Assembly: GCF_017873175.1 (NCBI RefSeq)
Contig: NZ_JAGGJW010000006.1
Span: 62,001 to 126,000, forward strand
Length of the DNA stretch: 64,000 nucleotides
Reading direction: 5' to 3'
From: Neorhizobium petrolearium
Lineage (GTDB): Bacteria > Pseudomonadota > Alphaproteobacteria > Rhizobiales > Rhizobiaceae
The notes beneath the pieces are model-generated. The model was not told where the DNA came from, searched no databases, and saw nothing but the letters and a program-made list of their open reading frames with translations. Position numbers and translations under genes: made by a program. How positions within the stretch are numbered: the stretch's first letter is position 1; the number at the start of each line of letters is the position of its first letter. Below are positions 17,658 to 26,325 of this stretch, piece by piece.

Positions 17658-17701
17658 TATGAGTTCCTTTGACAAAGGGAAAGGGTGCCCGCCAGCTGGG
17701 G

Positions 17702-18811
17702 TCAGCCACGTCCTTGCGGGGCGTATCTGTCGAGCGGGATTTCGGCTTTCTGGCCGGTTACCAGCTTAGCGAGCTGGGCGCCTGCAAACGGACCGATCGT
17801 CAGGCCGCCGGCCCCAAGCCCGTTGCCGATCGTCAGGTTGGCGATATCGGGAACCCGACCGAGGGTCGGGTTCATCGTCTCGCCCGCCGGGCGAAAGCCG
17901 ATGCGCGTTTCGATCAGCGTCGCATTGGCAAGACCTGGTGCGATATTGAGGCCGGCGGTGAGCACTTCCAACTCGCCGGCGGCGGTGACGCGGTAGTCGA
18001 AGCCGGTGTCGTTCTCGCGGGTCGCGCCGACGACCACGCGGGAATCGTCGAAGGCGAGCATGTAATGGCTGCTCATCGGCAGGACGACGGGCCATTTGGC
18101 CGTCGCCACGCCTGGCAGGCGCAGGTGGATGATCTGGCCTCTCTGCGGCTTAACGGGATGGATAAGCCCGAGCGGTCCAAGGATCTGGTAGGCCCAGGCA
18201 CCGGCGGTCACGACGATTTCATCTGCTTCGATGACGGCGCCATTGCTGTCGAGGCAGCGGGCGCGATCGCCGTCGAGCGTCAGGGTGACATGTTCGCTGC
18301 GGAATCTTGCACCCATGGAGACGGCTGTGCGGACCATCGCGGCGGACAGCAGGCGCGCATCGACGCGGGCACCGCCGGAGATGTAGATTGCATCGAGATC
18401 CTCGCGCAGCGGCGGGAAGAGTGTACGCGCTTGCGTCGGGGTCAGGTGCCGGACATCGCCGGCCTCAGGCGCATCCTTGACCCGGCGCGCCACCCGTTCG
18501 GCCGCGGCATCGAATTCGGCGCGGTCCTCGGCGACCACCAGGGCACCGACCTTGCCGTAGCCTAGCTCGGTCTCGCCCTTCGCCTTCAGACCTTCGATGA
18601 GGCCGTCATAGAAGCGGGCGCCAGCGGCATACATCTTGTACCAGTCCGGCTCGTCGGCCTTGGTGGCCCAGGGGCAGACGATACCCGCACCGGCCATGGT
18701 GGCCTTGCCCTGATGGGCTTCGTCGACGATTTCCACCTCCACGCCCTCGCGGGCGAGATGGTAGGCGGCACTGGCGCCGAAAATGCCGGCGCCGATGATC
18801 AAGACACGCAT
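17702..18811 (-). CDS. FAD-dependent oxidoreductase, DadA/glycine-oxidase type
   Basis: A 369-residue protein of the DAO family. ATG at 18811 starts directly with the Rossmann strand MRVLIIGAGIFGASAAYHLAREG, whose GxGxxG binds FAD, followed by EIVDEAHQGKATMAGAG. Residues 140-160 hold the ISGGARVDARLLSAAM block and the C-terminus has NLTIGNGLGAGGLTIGPFAGAQLAKLV, both usual for D-amino-acid dehydrogenase/glycine oxidase proteins. It should oxidise an amine or D-amino acid to an imine, which RidA (next gene, 44 bases on) can hydrolyse. A hairpin at 18842-18872 precedes it. Confidence 0.9.
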   Translation of the reverse strand: MRVLIIGAGIFGASAAYHLAREGVEVEIVDEAHQGKATMAGAGIVCPWATKADEPDWYKMYAAGARFYDGLIEGLKAKGETELGYGKVGALVVAEDRAEFDAAAERVARRVKDAPEAGDVRHLTPTQARTLFPPLREDLDAIYISGGARVDARLLSAAMVRTAVSMGARFRSEHVTLTLDGDRARCLDSNGAVIEADEIVVTAGAWAYQILGPLGLIHPVKPQRGQIIHLRLPGVATAKWPVVLPMSSHYMLAFDDSRVVVGATRENDTGFDYRVTAAGELEVLTAGLNIAPGLANATLIETRIGFRPAGETMNPTLGRVPDIANLTIGNGLGAGGLTIGPFAGAQLAKLVTGQKAEIPLDRYAPQGRG

Positions 18812-18841
18812 TTCAAGAATCCCGTATGTTTTGACTTTGGG

Positions 18842-18872
18842 CCGGCGGATGCCATCGATTATCACCCGCCGG
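18842..18872 (-). other. Hairpin between binding-protein gene and FAD oxidoreductase gene
   Basis: Seven-base perfect arms CCGGCGG (18842-18848) and CCGCCGG (18866-18872) flank a 17-base loop just after the stop of the ABC binding-protein gene. There is no T-run. This is the same position and type of structure as the hairpins at 2821-2858 and 29409-29436, so it probably stabilises or limits the upstream message. Confidence 0.45.
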
Positions 18873-18883
18873 AATGCGAAGGC

Positions 18884-20488
18884 CTATTCGACTGTTACGC
18901 CGGAAAGGCGACTGGTGCCGAAGATCGCCGGCGCATAGCCTTTGACGGTCTTGGCGACGGCGGTGATCGTGTCGGCGCCGCCGAGGATGACGGCGGGCAC
19001 TTCCGCGTGAAATTCCTCCTGAGCCTTTTTGTAGAGCTCGATGCGCTTGGCCCGATCGGTCACGGTGCCGGCCTCGTTCATCAGGCCAATGAATTCCTTG
19101 TCGCACCAGGCACCGATATTGGACGGGCTCGGCTTGCCGGAGGAATCGCACGTGAAGTAGTTGTTGGGGATCTGGCTCGGGTCCGGGAAATCGTAGATGC
19201 CGCCGAACATGCCAACCTCGGCCTCGCCGTTGCGGGCGCGGGTAATGTACTCGCCCCATTCGTATGAGACGACCTCGGCCTTGACGCCGATCTTGGCCCA
19301 GTCGGCCTGGATCATCTCGGCTGCGCGGCGGCCGTTCGGCATATAGGGACGCGAGACCGGGACGGCCCAGAGCTGGGTGGAGAACCCGTCGGGGAAACCG
19401 GCCTCCGTGAGCAGCTTCTTGGCGAGGTCCGGATCGTAACTATAGGCGCCGACATCCTTGTCGTGGCCCCAGAGCGACGGGGGAATGATCGCGCCGGTGA
19501 CGGTGCCCATGCCGTCATAGACAAGGTCGACCAGTGGCTTCATGTTGATCGCATGCGCCAGAGCCTCACGGACGCGCTTGTCCTTGAACTTGTCCTGCCT
19601 GAAGTTGAAGGTGATGAAGCCGGTGGAGGCGACCGGCGTCTGGACGAGATTGAGATTAGGGCTTTTCCCGATCATCTCGCGGTCGGCGAGGTTCGGATAG
19701 AGTGCGATCTGGCACTCACCGGCCATGGCGCGCTGCAGGCGGACGGATGCATCCGCGCTGATCGCCATGACCACGCCGTCGAGCATTGGCGTGCGCGCCG
19801 GATTGTTGATCGCCGCACCCCAGGTGTCTTTGAAAGGCACGAGACGGACGACGGCATCCTGCTGATAGACCTGAAGCTGAAATGGCCCGGTGCCGATCGG
19901 TTCGCGGTCTATGAGTTCCTGTGTGCCGGCCTTGGAAAGCGTGGCGGCATATTCGGCGGAGGTGATTGCCAGCGACTGGTGCGCCATGATGCCGATGAAG
20001 GGAGCAAGCGGGCTCTTCAGAGTGAAGGCAACGGTGTAATCGTCGATCTTCTTTACCGATTCCAGCGCGTCGGCGAGCTTGGTGTTGAAGGTGATGAAGT
20101 TTCCGCCGTTGACCTTGGCATAGGGATGGTCGGGCTTCATCATCCGCTCGAAGGTGAACATCACGTCGTCGGCGTTGAACTCACGGGTAGGCGTGAACTT
20201 GTCGTTCGACTGCCACTTCACGCCCCGGCGCAGTTTGAACGTATAGGTGCGGGTATCGTCGGAGACGCTCCAGCTCTCGGCCAGCGCCGGCTCGATATCC
20301 GACGATCCGGCTTTCACGGAAACCAGGCCGTCATAGATCTGGCCGAGCACGTAGGAGGTCGTGCCGTTGCTGGTGAGCTGCGGATTGAAGACCTCAGGCG
20401 AGCCTTCGATGCAGACCGAGAGCATCGCGGCATTGGCCGGTGCGGCGGCCGTCAGGACCAGGATGGATAGGCCGAGGATTTTCTTCAT
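18884..20488 (-). CDS. ABC transporter substrate-binding protein, family 5 (DppA type)
   Basis: A 534-residue protein with a signal peptide (MKKILGLSILVLTAAAPANA), start at ATG 20488. Family 5 features are clear: LSVCIEGSPEVFNPQLTSNGTT, IYDGLV, ALAESWSVSDDTRTYTFKLRRGVKWQ and PIGTGPFQLQVYQ. It heads the cluster of FAD oxidoreductase, RidA and FMN protein and is divergent from a LysR gene. No permease or ATPase gene accompanies it, so it must use a transporter encoded elsewhere. A di/tripeptide or N-modified amino acid ligand would fit the downstream oxidative enzymes; this is inference. Confidence 0.92.
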   Translation of the reverse strand: MKKILGLSILVLTAAAPANAAMLSVCIEGSPEVFNPQLTSNGTTSYVLGQIYDGLVSVKAGSSDIEPALAESWSVSDDTRTYTFKLRRGVKWQSNDKFTPTREFNADDVMFTFERMMKPDHPYAKVNGGNFITFNTKLADALESVKKIDDYTVAFTLKSPLAPFIGIMAHQSLAITSAEYAATLSKAGTQELIDREPIGTGPFQLQVYQQDAVVRLVPFKDTWGAAINNPARTPMLDGVVMAISADASVRLQRAMAGECQIALYPNLADREMIGKSPNLNLVQTPVASTGFITFNFRQDKFKDKRVREALAHAINMKPLVDLVYDGMGTVTGAIIPPSLWGHDKDVGAYSYDPDLAKKLLTEAGFPDGFSTQLWAVPVSRPYMPNGRRAAEMIQADWAKIGVKAEVVSYEWGEYITRARNGEAEVGMFGGIYDFPDPSQIPNNYFTCDSSGKPSPSNIGAWCDKEFIGLMNEAGTVTDRAKRIELYKKAQEEFHAEVPAVILGGADTITAVAKTVKGYAPAIFGTSRLSGVTVE

Positions 20489-20765
20489 ATGTCGTCGTTC
20501 CCTTCTTCTTTCAGCCGCTTGCCGCGGCCTTGGCGTGATCAAGCTCCGGCCGGCCTCGAAGAAGCCGTCCGCCGGACCGGACCGGTCTGCAGAATGATTG
20601 TTTTGCGGAGTTCGGACGTCCCCTCACTCGTTCGAGTTTCGCCCGTTCACACCTTCACTTGCATGTTAAAGCGCTTCGGCAATATGATTGTCAAATAGCT
20701 TGTTCTCCCTTCATTATAACCAAAACTCATGTCGGAAAACTTGGCATGAGGGGATCCCGCCGGCC
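20489..20765. promoter_or_regulatory. Divergent promoter region with dyad in the LysR leader
   Basis: The 277 bases between the binding-protein and LysR genes hold no gene. A dyad CTCATG-N13-CATGAG lies at 20726-20750, 16 bases before the LysR start codon. An AT-rich stretch (TTCATTATAACC, 20710-20722) precedes it. LysR regulators usually bind such divergent intervals; the dyad could be an autoregulatory site. Confidence 0.35.
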
Positions 20766-21683
20766 ATGAACATCAGACAGCTTGAAGCCTTCCACACCAC
20801 GATCGAAACCGGATCGGTGACCCTTGCCGGTGAAAGGCTCGGTATTTCCCAGCCGGCCGTCAGCAAACTGCTGCGCAGCCTGACCGAGGCTTGCGGCTTC
20901 CAGCTTTTCACACGCAGCGGCGGGCGCCTGGTGCCGACGCTGGAGGCGCGCATGCTGGCAGTAGAGGTGGAGCGGATGTTCTCCGGCGCCAAGCGAATCG
21001 CCCGGCTTGCGGAAGCCGTACGCAATCGAGAATGGGGCGAGGTGACGATCGCAGCGCCCCCGGCGCTTGCCACCCTCTACCTCTCCAACGCGCTTTCGCC
21101 TTTCCTTGCCGAACAGCCTGACATCCATTTCACGTTGCAGAGCAAGACGTCGCCTCGGATCGGCGAACTGGTGGCGGCCGGGCAGATCGATATCGGTCTG
21201 AGTGTCCTGCCCTTCGATCACCCGAATGTCAGCGCCGAAGTGATCATGCGTTTCAGCATGGTTTGCATCCTTCCCGCCGGACATCCGCTCACCGGGAAAC
21301 AGGTGATCGAGATCGACGATCTTCGCAATGAGGCCTTCATCTCGCTCTTCCGCGACGACTGCTCGCTGATGACGATCGACCGGGCCTTTCAGCTCAAGGG
21401 CGTTCAAAAACGCAACCGCATCGAGGTGCCGCTGTCGGAAACTGCTTGCAGCTTCGTTGCCAACGGTGTCGGCGTATCGATCGTGCCGCCCTTCGTCGGG
21501 CTGGACTATCCAGAAGATCGCCTTGTCCGGCGGACACTGCTGCCGGAAACCTTCATGGATGTCTGGCTCTTGACGCCAAACGGGCGCCCGCTGTCGCTCG
21601 CCTCGCAGAAACTGGTGGACTTCATTCGTGCGGCCGTCGCGCCGTTCGACCAACGGGATGATACGCACCGAAGCTCACAATGA
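20766..21683 (+). CDS. LysR-type transcriptional regulator
   Basis: A 305-residue LysR protein, start at ATG 20766 giving MNIRQLEAFHTTIETGSVTLAGERLGISQPAVSKLLRSL, a textbook N-terminal helix-turn-helix; a TTG/GTG-initiated extension upstream has no family similarity. The effector domain starts around residue 90 (WGEVTIAAPPALATLYL) and resembles those of amino-acid and opine-catabolism regulators (OccR/NocR-like layout), which fits its divergent neighbour, a peptide-type ABC binding protein with an amine-oxidising cluster. It most likely activates that cluster when the substrate is present. Confidence 0.93.
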   Translation: MNIRQLEAFHTTIETGSVTLAGERLGISQPAVSKLLRSLTEACGFQLFTRSGGRLVPTLEARMLAVEVERMFSGAKRIARLAEAVRNREWGEVTIAAPPALATLYLSNALSPFLAEQPDIHFTLQSKTSPRIGELVAAGQIDIGLSVLPFDHPNVSAEVIMRFSMVCILPAGHPLTGKQVIEIDDLRNEAFISLFRDDCSLMTIDRAFQLKGVQKRNRIEVPLSETACSFVANGVGVSIVPPFVGLDYPEDRLVRRTLLPETFMDVWLLTPNGRPLSLASQKLVDFIRAAVAPFDQRDDTHRSSQ

Positions 21684-21741
21684 GGTATGCATGCGACGTT
21701 GGTCGCGGGATTTTCGCGGTCGCGTATGGTAGCATTATGTG

Positions 21742-21987
21742 ATGGAGATCGACGAGGACAAAATCGACGACGCGGTGCTGGCGCTGTTGTGGCTGACGCT
21801 TCACGATGAGCGTCGCGCCTGGAAGGGTTTTGACTGGGCGACGACGGATCGCTTGCACCAGAAAGGGCTGATTGGCGATCCGATGAACAAGTCAAAGTCG
21901 CTGGTGCTGACGGACGAGGGGCTGCGTCGGTCGGAAGAGCTGTTTCACAAGCTGTTTACGCGGCAGCGGGTACTGCCGCCGTCTTGA
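21742..21987 (+). CDS. DUF6429-like small protein
   Basis: An 81-residue protein (ATG at 21742, GTG at 21739 also possible). The sequence IDEDKIDDAVLALLWLTLHDERRAWKGFDWATTDRLHQKGLIGDP.NKSKSLVLTDEGLRRSEELFHKLF matches what is known as DUF6429, a compact winged-helix-like family common in rhizobia. Its function is unknown. It is convergent with an IS66 transposase fragment; genes of this family are often seen beside IS66-type insertion elements, so it may have travelled with one. Confidence 0.7.
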   Translation: MEIDEDKIDDAVLALLWLTLHDERRAWKGFDWATTDRLHQKGLIGDPMNKSKSLVLTDEGLRRSEELFHKLFTRQRVLPPS

Positions 21988-22070
21988 TCGCCCCACGGTA
22001 ACAGGTCGTGCAGGCGGGAGGCGGACAAATCGGCGATGCGGGCAAGCACGTCCGCAGTCCACGCCGTGCA
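21945..22070 (-). pseudogene. IS66-family transposase C-terminal fragment
   Basis: Reading the minus strand, about 22 residues (22067-22002) give AWTADVLARIADLSASRLHDLLPW, the highly conserved end of the IS66 TnpC transposase. The upstream part of the frame has no transposase similarity and the frame carries on past the usual end, so only the 3' scar of an element remains. It overlaps the end of the DUF6429-like gene by about 40 bases in the extended frame. Confidence 0.65.
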
Positions 22071-22371
22071 GGGGCTCTTTCCGCTGTAGCGAGGCGGCAC
22101 CGGGTTGGCTGGTGACAGGGCACGATCGCGGAGCTGCGGTGTGTTTTCTGAATAGCTGTATTCTAACAGAGGCACTCGTAGAGCGCATTTGACCTGACGC
22201 TTTTGGCTGTCGCGTATAAGGTCACGAATCGAACGTGCCCTCCCACGCCGCCGAAAGCCTTTGCGCAGCCGGCGGTTCGTTCATCAAGGTATCAGAAGCC
22301 AAAGCTGACGCTTGCCCGTGCCATGCCTTCGGAGCATGTTAAATAACAGATGCACTACAGGACTATCATGG
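22071..22371. other. Intergenic interval without recognisable gene
   Basis: About 300 bases between the IS66 scar and the DUF309 gene. No convincing frame, RNA gene or repeat is seen. The stretch near 22180-22205 may be one end of the lost IS66 element, but no matching inverted repeat could be found by eye. Confidence 0.3.
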
Positions 22372-22884
22372 ATGGAACGTCCTCGTCTGCTTCCGGAAAG
22401 ATCTTTTCCAGCCTATGCTTACTTGCCCGGGCGGCAGCCACATCCGGTGCGGGATCCTGCGGGACATAGCTACCAGATCCAGCCTGTGCAAGTTATCCCA
22501 TCGCTCGGGTCGGACGAGTTCGTGTGGGGCGAGGATCTCTTCAATCATGGCTACTACTGGGAAGCGCATGAGGCATGGGAGGGGCTTTGGCATCTTGCCG
22601 ACAAAGAAAGCGCACTGCGCGCGTTGCTAAAGGGCCTTATCCTGCTTTCTGCCGCCGGGGTGAAGATCCGCGAAGGCAAACGGGCCGCAGCGAGACGTCA
22701 TGCCGGGCGCGCAGCCGGGCTGCTTCGACAGTTGCCAGATCAAGCGTTTTCGGGTGAACTGGGCGTGTCGCCCGCACTGCTTGCCGATCTCGCCGAAGTC
22801 ACCGCCGACGCCGCACCGCTTCCTCGAACTGCGGAAAACGGCAAACCTGAACCGGTGTTTGCGTTTTTCCTCGGGCGTGCATGA
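22372..22884 (+). CDS. DUF309 domain-containing protein
   Basis: A 170-residue protein, start taken at ATG 22372 (MERPRLLPERSFPAYAYLPGR); the frame is open further upstream but without similarity. The core FVWGEDLFNHGYYWEAHEAWEGLWHLADK is the DUF309 signature (FNxGxYWExHExxE), followed by ALRALLKGLILLSAAGVKIREGKRAAARRHAGRA. The fold is a helical bundle with a possible metal- or ligand-binding centre at the two His/Glu pairs. Its biological role is unknown. It stands alone, convergent with dinB. Confidence 0.85.
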   Translation: MERPRLLPERSFPAYAYLPGRQPHPVRDPAGHSYQIQPVQVIPSLGSDEFVWGEDLFNHGYYWEAHEAWEGLWHLADKESALRALLKGLILLSAAGVKIREGKRAAARRHAGRAAGLLRQLPDQAFSGELGVSPALLADLAEVTADAAPLPRTAENGKPEPVFAFFLGRA

Positions 22885-22994
22885 GAAATCCCTTCGACGG
22901 TGCCCAGCCTTTAATCTGATTTGGATGGATTAAATAACAGTCTTTAGCCTGATTTCGGCTTGAAGAACGTTGAGTTCGGATGCGCCAGATATCT

Positions 22995-24086
22995 TTATAG
23001 CGGAAGATCCAGCTGCGATGACATTTGCTCTGCGCCTTGCTCCAATGAAGACAATGTGACGCCGAGCAGCCGGATTCCCTTGCGGGCCGGAAAGACCGGC
23101 TGCAGCAAGAAGGCAACGATCTCCTCCAGCTCAAAAATCGATGTTAACGGAATCGGTACGGTCTTGCTGCGGGTGATCTGCTGAAAGTCCGAATATTTTA
23201 CCTTCAGGGTTACGGTCTTGGCGCCGATCGAGTTCACCTCGCAATAGCTCCAGACCTTGTCGATCAGCGGCTGGATTCCTTCGCGCGCCGGCTCAAAGGC
23301 ATGAACGTCTTCAACAAAGGTGTCCTCGGCGCCGACCGACTTTCGGACGCGATCCGGCTTGACCTCGCGATTGTCGATGCCCCTGGCGATGCCATAGAAG
23401 TAGGGGCCGGACTTGCCGAAGTGGTTGATCAGGAAATCAAGTTCCTTTCCAAACAGATCGGCGCCAGTCTCGATGCCGAGACGGTGCATCTTCTCGGCCG
23501 TGGCGGGACCCACGCCATGAAACTTCTTGACCGGTAAGCCCTGCACAAAGGCTGGACCATTCTTTGGCGTGATGACCGCCTGGCCGTTCGGCTTGTTGAG
23601 ATCGCTCGCCATCTTGGCGAGAAACTTATTGTAGCTGATCCCTGCGGACGCATTCAGACCGGTCGCCGCCTTAATTTTCGCCCGGATTTTCGTGGCGATC
23701 TCGGTTGCGATCTCCATTCCCTTGAGGTTTTCGGTGACGTCGAGATAGGCTTCATCCAGTGAGAGCGGCTCGATCATCGGGGTGTATTCAGCGAAGATTT
23801 CCCGGATCTGCATCGAGACGGCGCGATAGACGTCGAAGCGCGGTCGAACGAAGATCAGCTCGGGGCATTTGCGCTTGGCTGTCACCGACGGCATGGCCGA
23901 ATGGACGCCGAACTTGCGCGCCTCGTAGCTGGCCGCGGCCACGACGCCGCGGGCAGCCGAGCCCCCGACGGCGACCGGCTTGCCTCGAAGCTCCGGATTG
24001 TCGCGTTGCTCGACCGAGGCATAAAACGCGTCCATGTCGATATGGAGAATCTTACGTGGCCGGTTGGCGTGCTCGTTCTGGTCCAT
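22995..24086 (-). CDS. dinB: DNA polymerase IV (Y family)
   Basis: A 363-residue translesion polymerase. The palm motif ILHIDMDAFYASVEQRDNPELRGKPVAVGG with catalytic Asp, the YEARKFGVHSAMP finger and the second acidic pair SLDEAYLDVTE are intact. The thumb contains GISYNKFLAKMASDLNKPNGQ and GVGPATAEKMHRLGI (helix-hairpin-helix). The little-finger domain follows, ending with RLLGVTLSSL. No canonical beta-clamp pentapeptide was confirmed, although the tail LSSQLDLPL resembles the QxxLxLF clamp motif. It lies 5 bases downstream of a small zinc-finger-like gene, so the two are likely co-transcribed. Confidence 0.96.
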   Translation of the reverse strand: MDQNEHANRPRKILHIDMDAFYASVEQRDNPELRGKPVAVGGSAARGVVAAASYEARKFGVHSAMPSVTAKRKCPELIFVRPRFDVYRAVSMQIREIFAEYTPMIEPLSLDEAYLDVTENLKGMEIATEIATKIRAKIKAATGLNASAGISYNKFLAKMASDLNKPNGQAVITPKNGPAFVQGLPVKKFHGVGPATAEKMHRLGIETGADLFGKELDFLINHFGKSGPYFYGIARGIDNREVKPDRVRKSVGAEDTFVEDVHAFEPAREGIQPLIDKVWSYCEVNSIGAKTVTLKVKYSDFQQITRSKTVPIPLTSIFELEEIVAFLLQPVFPARKGIRLLGVTLSSLEQGAEQMSSQLDLPL

Positions 24087-24091
24087 GGGGC

Positions 24092-24319
24092 TCAGTCTTC
24101 GTCACAGGAGGATAGCTTCTCCATCAGCCATGGGAAATAGGTGTCGCATCGGTCGCCTTCCGCTGTATTCATCCTCTCGCAGCCCACCGTCATGCGTCGC
24201 CTAAGTCCCGCGAAGCTGACACCGGCTGCGAAGGCCTTTACCAGCCGTGTCCGCGCGTGTCCGCCGCGACGCCGACACACCCGGCAGTCGAGCTTGATGA
24301 CCGGCTCTCGCAGATCCAC
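24092..24319 (-). CDS. Small conserved Cys-rich protein upstream of dinB
   Basis: A 75-residue protein initiated at GTG 24319. It carries LDCRVCRRRGGHAR (a CxxC with basic surroundings), later a lone Cys (VGCERM) and DRCDTYFPWL. Short proteins of this form, with an N-terminal CxxC, a middle helix and a C-terminal RC..YFP.L, are common hypothetical proteins in rhizobia and are often next to dinB or dnaE2. A zinc-bound structural role is inferred. The start abuts the dnaE2 remnant on the other strand. Confidence 0.6.
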   Translation of the reverse strand: MDLREPVIKLDCRVCRRRGGHARTRLVKAFAAGVSFAGLRRRMTVGCERMNTAEGDRCDTYFPWLMEKLSSCDED

Positions 24320-24321
24320 CC

Positions 24322-24833
24322 TTGAGCTTCCTGCGCCACGATCTCGCCCGGAAGAGGATCGCCACCTGCAGCGACGCGACGAGGGCGCGAGACGGCCAGT
24401 AGTTGACGGCGGCCGGCCTGGTTCTGGTGCGGCAGATGCCGGGCTCTGCCAAGGGGTTCATCTTCGTGACGATCGAGGACGAGATTGGCGTCGCCAATGT
24501 CGTGGTCTGGCCAAAGCTCTTCGAGAAGTCGCGCCGCGTTCTTCTCAGCTCCAGCATGCTGGGGATCCACGGCAGGATCCAAAGGGAAGGGAAGGGAAGG
24601 TGGTGCACCTCGTGGCCCAGCAACTGTTCGATCTGTCGGCAGACCTATCGAGCTTGGCGGATCGTGATGGCACCTTCCGCCCGCCGACCGGCCGCGGCAA
24701 CGAATTCGTCCATGGTTCGCCAGGGATGCCCGATCCCCGCGGAAGGCCGCCAGCGCCGGTCAGGTCGAAAGACATCTTCGAGCCAGATCGTTATATCGGC
24801 ACGCTGAAGATCAAGAGCCGGAATTTTCAGTGA
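24322..24833 (+). pseudogene. dnaE2: Error-prone DNA polymerase DnaE2, C-terminal remnant
   Basis: Two frames together give the last 160 or so residues of DnaE2. From 24322: LSFLRHDLARKRIATCSDATRARDGQ, then an in-frame TAG at 24400, then AAGLVLVRQMPGSAKGFIFVTIEDEIGVANVVVWPKLFEKSRRVLL (the OB-fold). Near 24590 a GGGAAGGGAAGG repeat has shifted the frame; the next frame gives VVHLVAQQLFDLSADLSSLADRDGTF and ends DTLKIKSRNFQ-like (GTLKIKSRNFQ). The rest of the more than 1000-residue protein is absent. In intact rhizobial loci dnaE2 belongs to the imuA-imuB-dnaE2 mutagenesis cassette. Confidence 0.8.
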
Positions 24834-24856
24834 CGGAAGCGGCGCTTCCAGCTCGA

Positions 24857-25060
24857 TCAAACCACGCCGACGTTTTCGGCCTTCGATTTTCCGGTCTTGC
24901 GGTCCTGGCCGAGATCATAGCTTACTTTCTGCCCCTCTCTCAAAGAGCCACCTCGTTGTAGAGCGGAGACATGCACGAAGACATCAGCCCCGCCATTGTC
25001 TGGAGTGATGAAACCAAAGCCCTTGTCTTCATTGAAAAATTTAACAGTTCCAGTCGGCAT
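24857..25060 (-). CDS. Cold-shock protein (CspA family)
   Basis: A 67-residue single cold-shock domain, start at ATG 25060 with AGGAG 6 bases upstream (longer in-frame starts lack similarity). It has both RNA-binding motifs: [12 protein letters not shown] (RNP1) and DVFVHVSAL (RNP2). It ends with [18 protein letters not shown]. It should bind single-stranded RNA/DNA and act as an RNA chaperone. A GGAAGC-GGC-GCTTCC hairpin follows the gene at 24837-24851, possibly a weak terminator. Confidence 0.95.
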   Translation of the reverse strand: MPTGTVKFFNEDKGFGFITPDNGGADVFVHVSALQRGGSLREGQKVSYDLGQDRKTGKSKAENVGVV

Positions 25061-25286
25061 GAAAGCTCCTGATCGCTTGGCGGCAGCTTGCCGCGCGGCG
25101 ACCTTATCGCCCATTCGATTAGCCATCAATAGCCTGTCGATTCCGCGGCCGATCGATTATTGAGCTGAGTTGGAGCGGAAAAGGATCCATCACTTGCACG
25201 AAGCGCGCGCCCAAGCGCAGCGCTCGGTATGGACGCGACGTCGGGCACGAGCAACGCCTTCGCCACCAAGGCAATGTTTCCCACCA

Positions 25287-25320
25287 ACAAAAAAGGCCGG
25301 GGCGAAACCGCACCGACCTT
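25287..25320 (-). terminator. Rho-independent-type terminator, minus strand
   Basis: On the minus strand AAGGTCGG (25320-25313) pairs with CCGGCCTT (25300-25293), with one G-T pair, and is followed by a run of six T. A terminator here would end a minus-strand transcript starting right of 25320, yet no clear gene lies there, only short frames. It may close a small RNA or be left from a lost gene. Confidence 0.5.
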
Positions 25321-25464
25321 CCTCATCATCGCTTACCCACCAGTGCCAGTACATCCGTGGTCAAAAGTCTCGAAGCGATGGCAGCGATTGCGAGCGGCGA
25401 ATTCACCAGCGCTCATCAGCAATGCCGATCACAGTCATATAGGCAGTCATTGTGTTCAAAACAA

Positions 25465-25530
25465 GTTTGCCGGCGATCAAGCCCTCTATGCGGCCAAGTT
25501 GAATGGCCGGGACAGGGGGGCGCGTAGCGT
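25465..25530 (+). pseudogene. GGDEF-domain C-terminal scar
   Basis: A short stretch reads FAGDQALYAAKLNGRDR, matching the conserved end of diguanylate cyclase GGDEF domains (ADxALYxAKxxGRNR). The upstream frame has no GGEEF or other cyclase motif, so only the last 20 or so codons of such a gene remain. It joins directly to the DUF982-like remnant. Confidence 0.4.
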
Positions 25531-25532
25531 AG

Positions 25533-25820
25533 AGCGCACATCGGCGCGGCCAGAAGCTGCCGGAAAGGAACTCAGAGATCGCAGGCGTCTATGACGCCCT
25601 CGACTTTCTTGAAAATGAACGGCCGCTGCGGCAGGGAGAGCGCCATGACCGCGCGGTGAACATCTGCCGGCGCGCACTTAACCGCATCGTACCGGCCGTC
25701 ATAGCGCGCGAGGCTTTCATGGCAGTCTACCTGGCTGCCGGGATGCCGGCTGTCATGGCTACTTGGCAGGTGAAACCAGGTTCCCGACCGGCCCGAACGG
25801 TACGTATGGCCGCCATCTGA
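25533..25820 (+). pseudogene. DUF982-like protein lacking its start
   Basis: The open frame 25533-25820 encodes VYDALDFLENERPLRQGERHDRA followed by NICRRALNRIVPAVIAREAFMAVYLAAGMP, the pattern of DUF982, a small rhizobial family found in many copies per genome. The usual N-terminal strand (W..PV.V) and a start codon are missing; the frame begins directly after the GGDEF scar. It is probably a 5'-truncated copy. Its stop touches the stop of the minus-strand gene at 25821. Confidence 0.45.
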
Positions 25821-26192
25821 TCACGCGCCGACGACCCCTCCCTCGGCGGGGTCTCCTTCTGAAATCTCTCTCCGATGGCTTGGGTTATTCACCTCGTCCA
25901 CGGCGGGCCGCTCTTCCGCCTGCTCGTCTTCGGTCGTGGTCGTTGATGGGGAGTACTCCGCCTGGGCGCGAAACACTCGAGAGCGCTCCTGCAGCAGGGC
26001 GACATAGCGCTGGCGCATCTCCTGGACGCTGATCTCTCCCGCGATCCACACTTCGACGATCGTCATATATTCCGGGTCATCGTCGATCGGCGTTCCCCGA
26101 GCGAGTGCTCTCGCCATGACACGCTCTGCGATTGATCTTCGCGTTTGTTCCGTCGTCACGGCCCCCTCCGACTCGGGCTGTTCATTAGCCAT
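25821..26192 (-). CDS. Conserved rhizobial hypothetical protein
   Basis: A 123-residue acidic protein with no recognised domain. The central block DDDPEYMTIVEVWIAGEISVQEMRQRYVALLQERSR is predicted helical and looks like a real conserved segment (DPEY...WI.GEI...EMR.RY). A low-complexity tail rich in Ser, Thr, Glu and Pro follows. ATG at 26192. Codon use is like that of real genes. The small helical block resembles antitoxin-type VbhA segments only loosely; function unknown. Confidence 0.55.
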   Translation of the reverse strand: MANEQPESEGAVTTEQTRRSIAERVMARALARGTPIDDDPEYMTIVEVWIAGEISVQEMRQRYVALLQERSRVFRAQAEYSPSTTTTEDEQAEERPAVDEVNNPSHRREISEGDPAEGGVVGA

Positions 26193-26325
26193 GGCTGATT
26201 AGCAATCCCTTCACGCGCATACCACTTGAAATCGAAAACTTCGACCACATCTATACTTCACCTCCCGTATCGATGGCCTCCTGCTCGACGATCGTCGTCG
26301 GCGTTCGAGGCCGTCCGGGTTCGGA

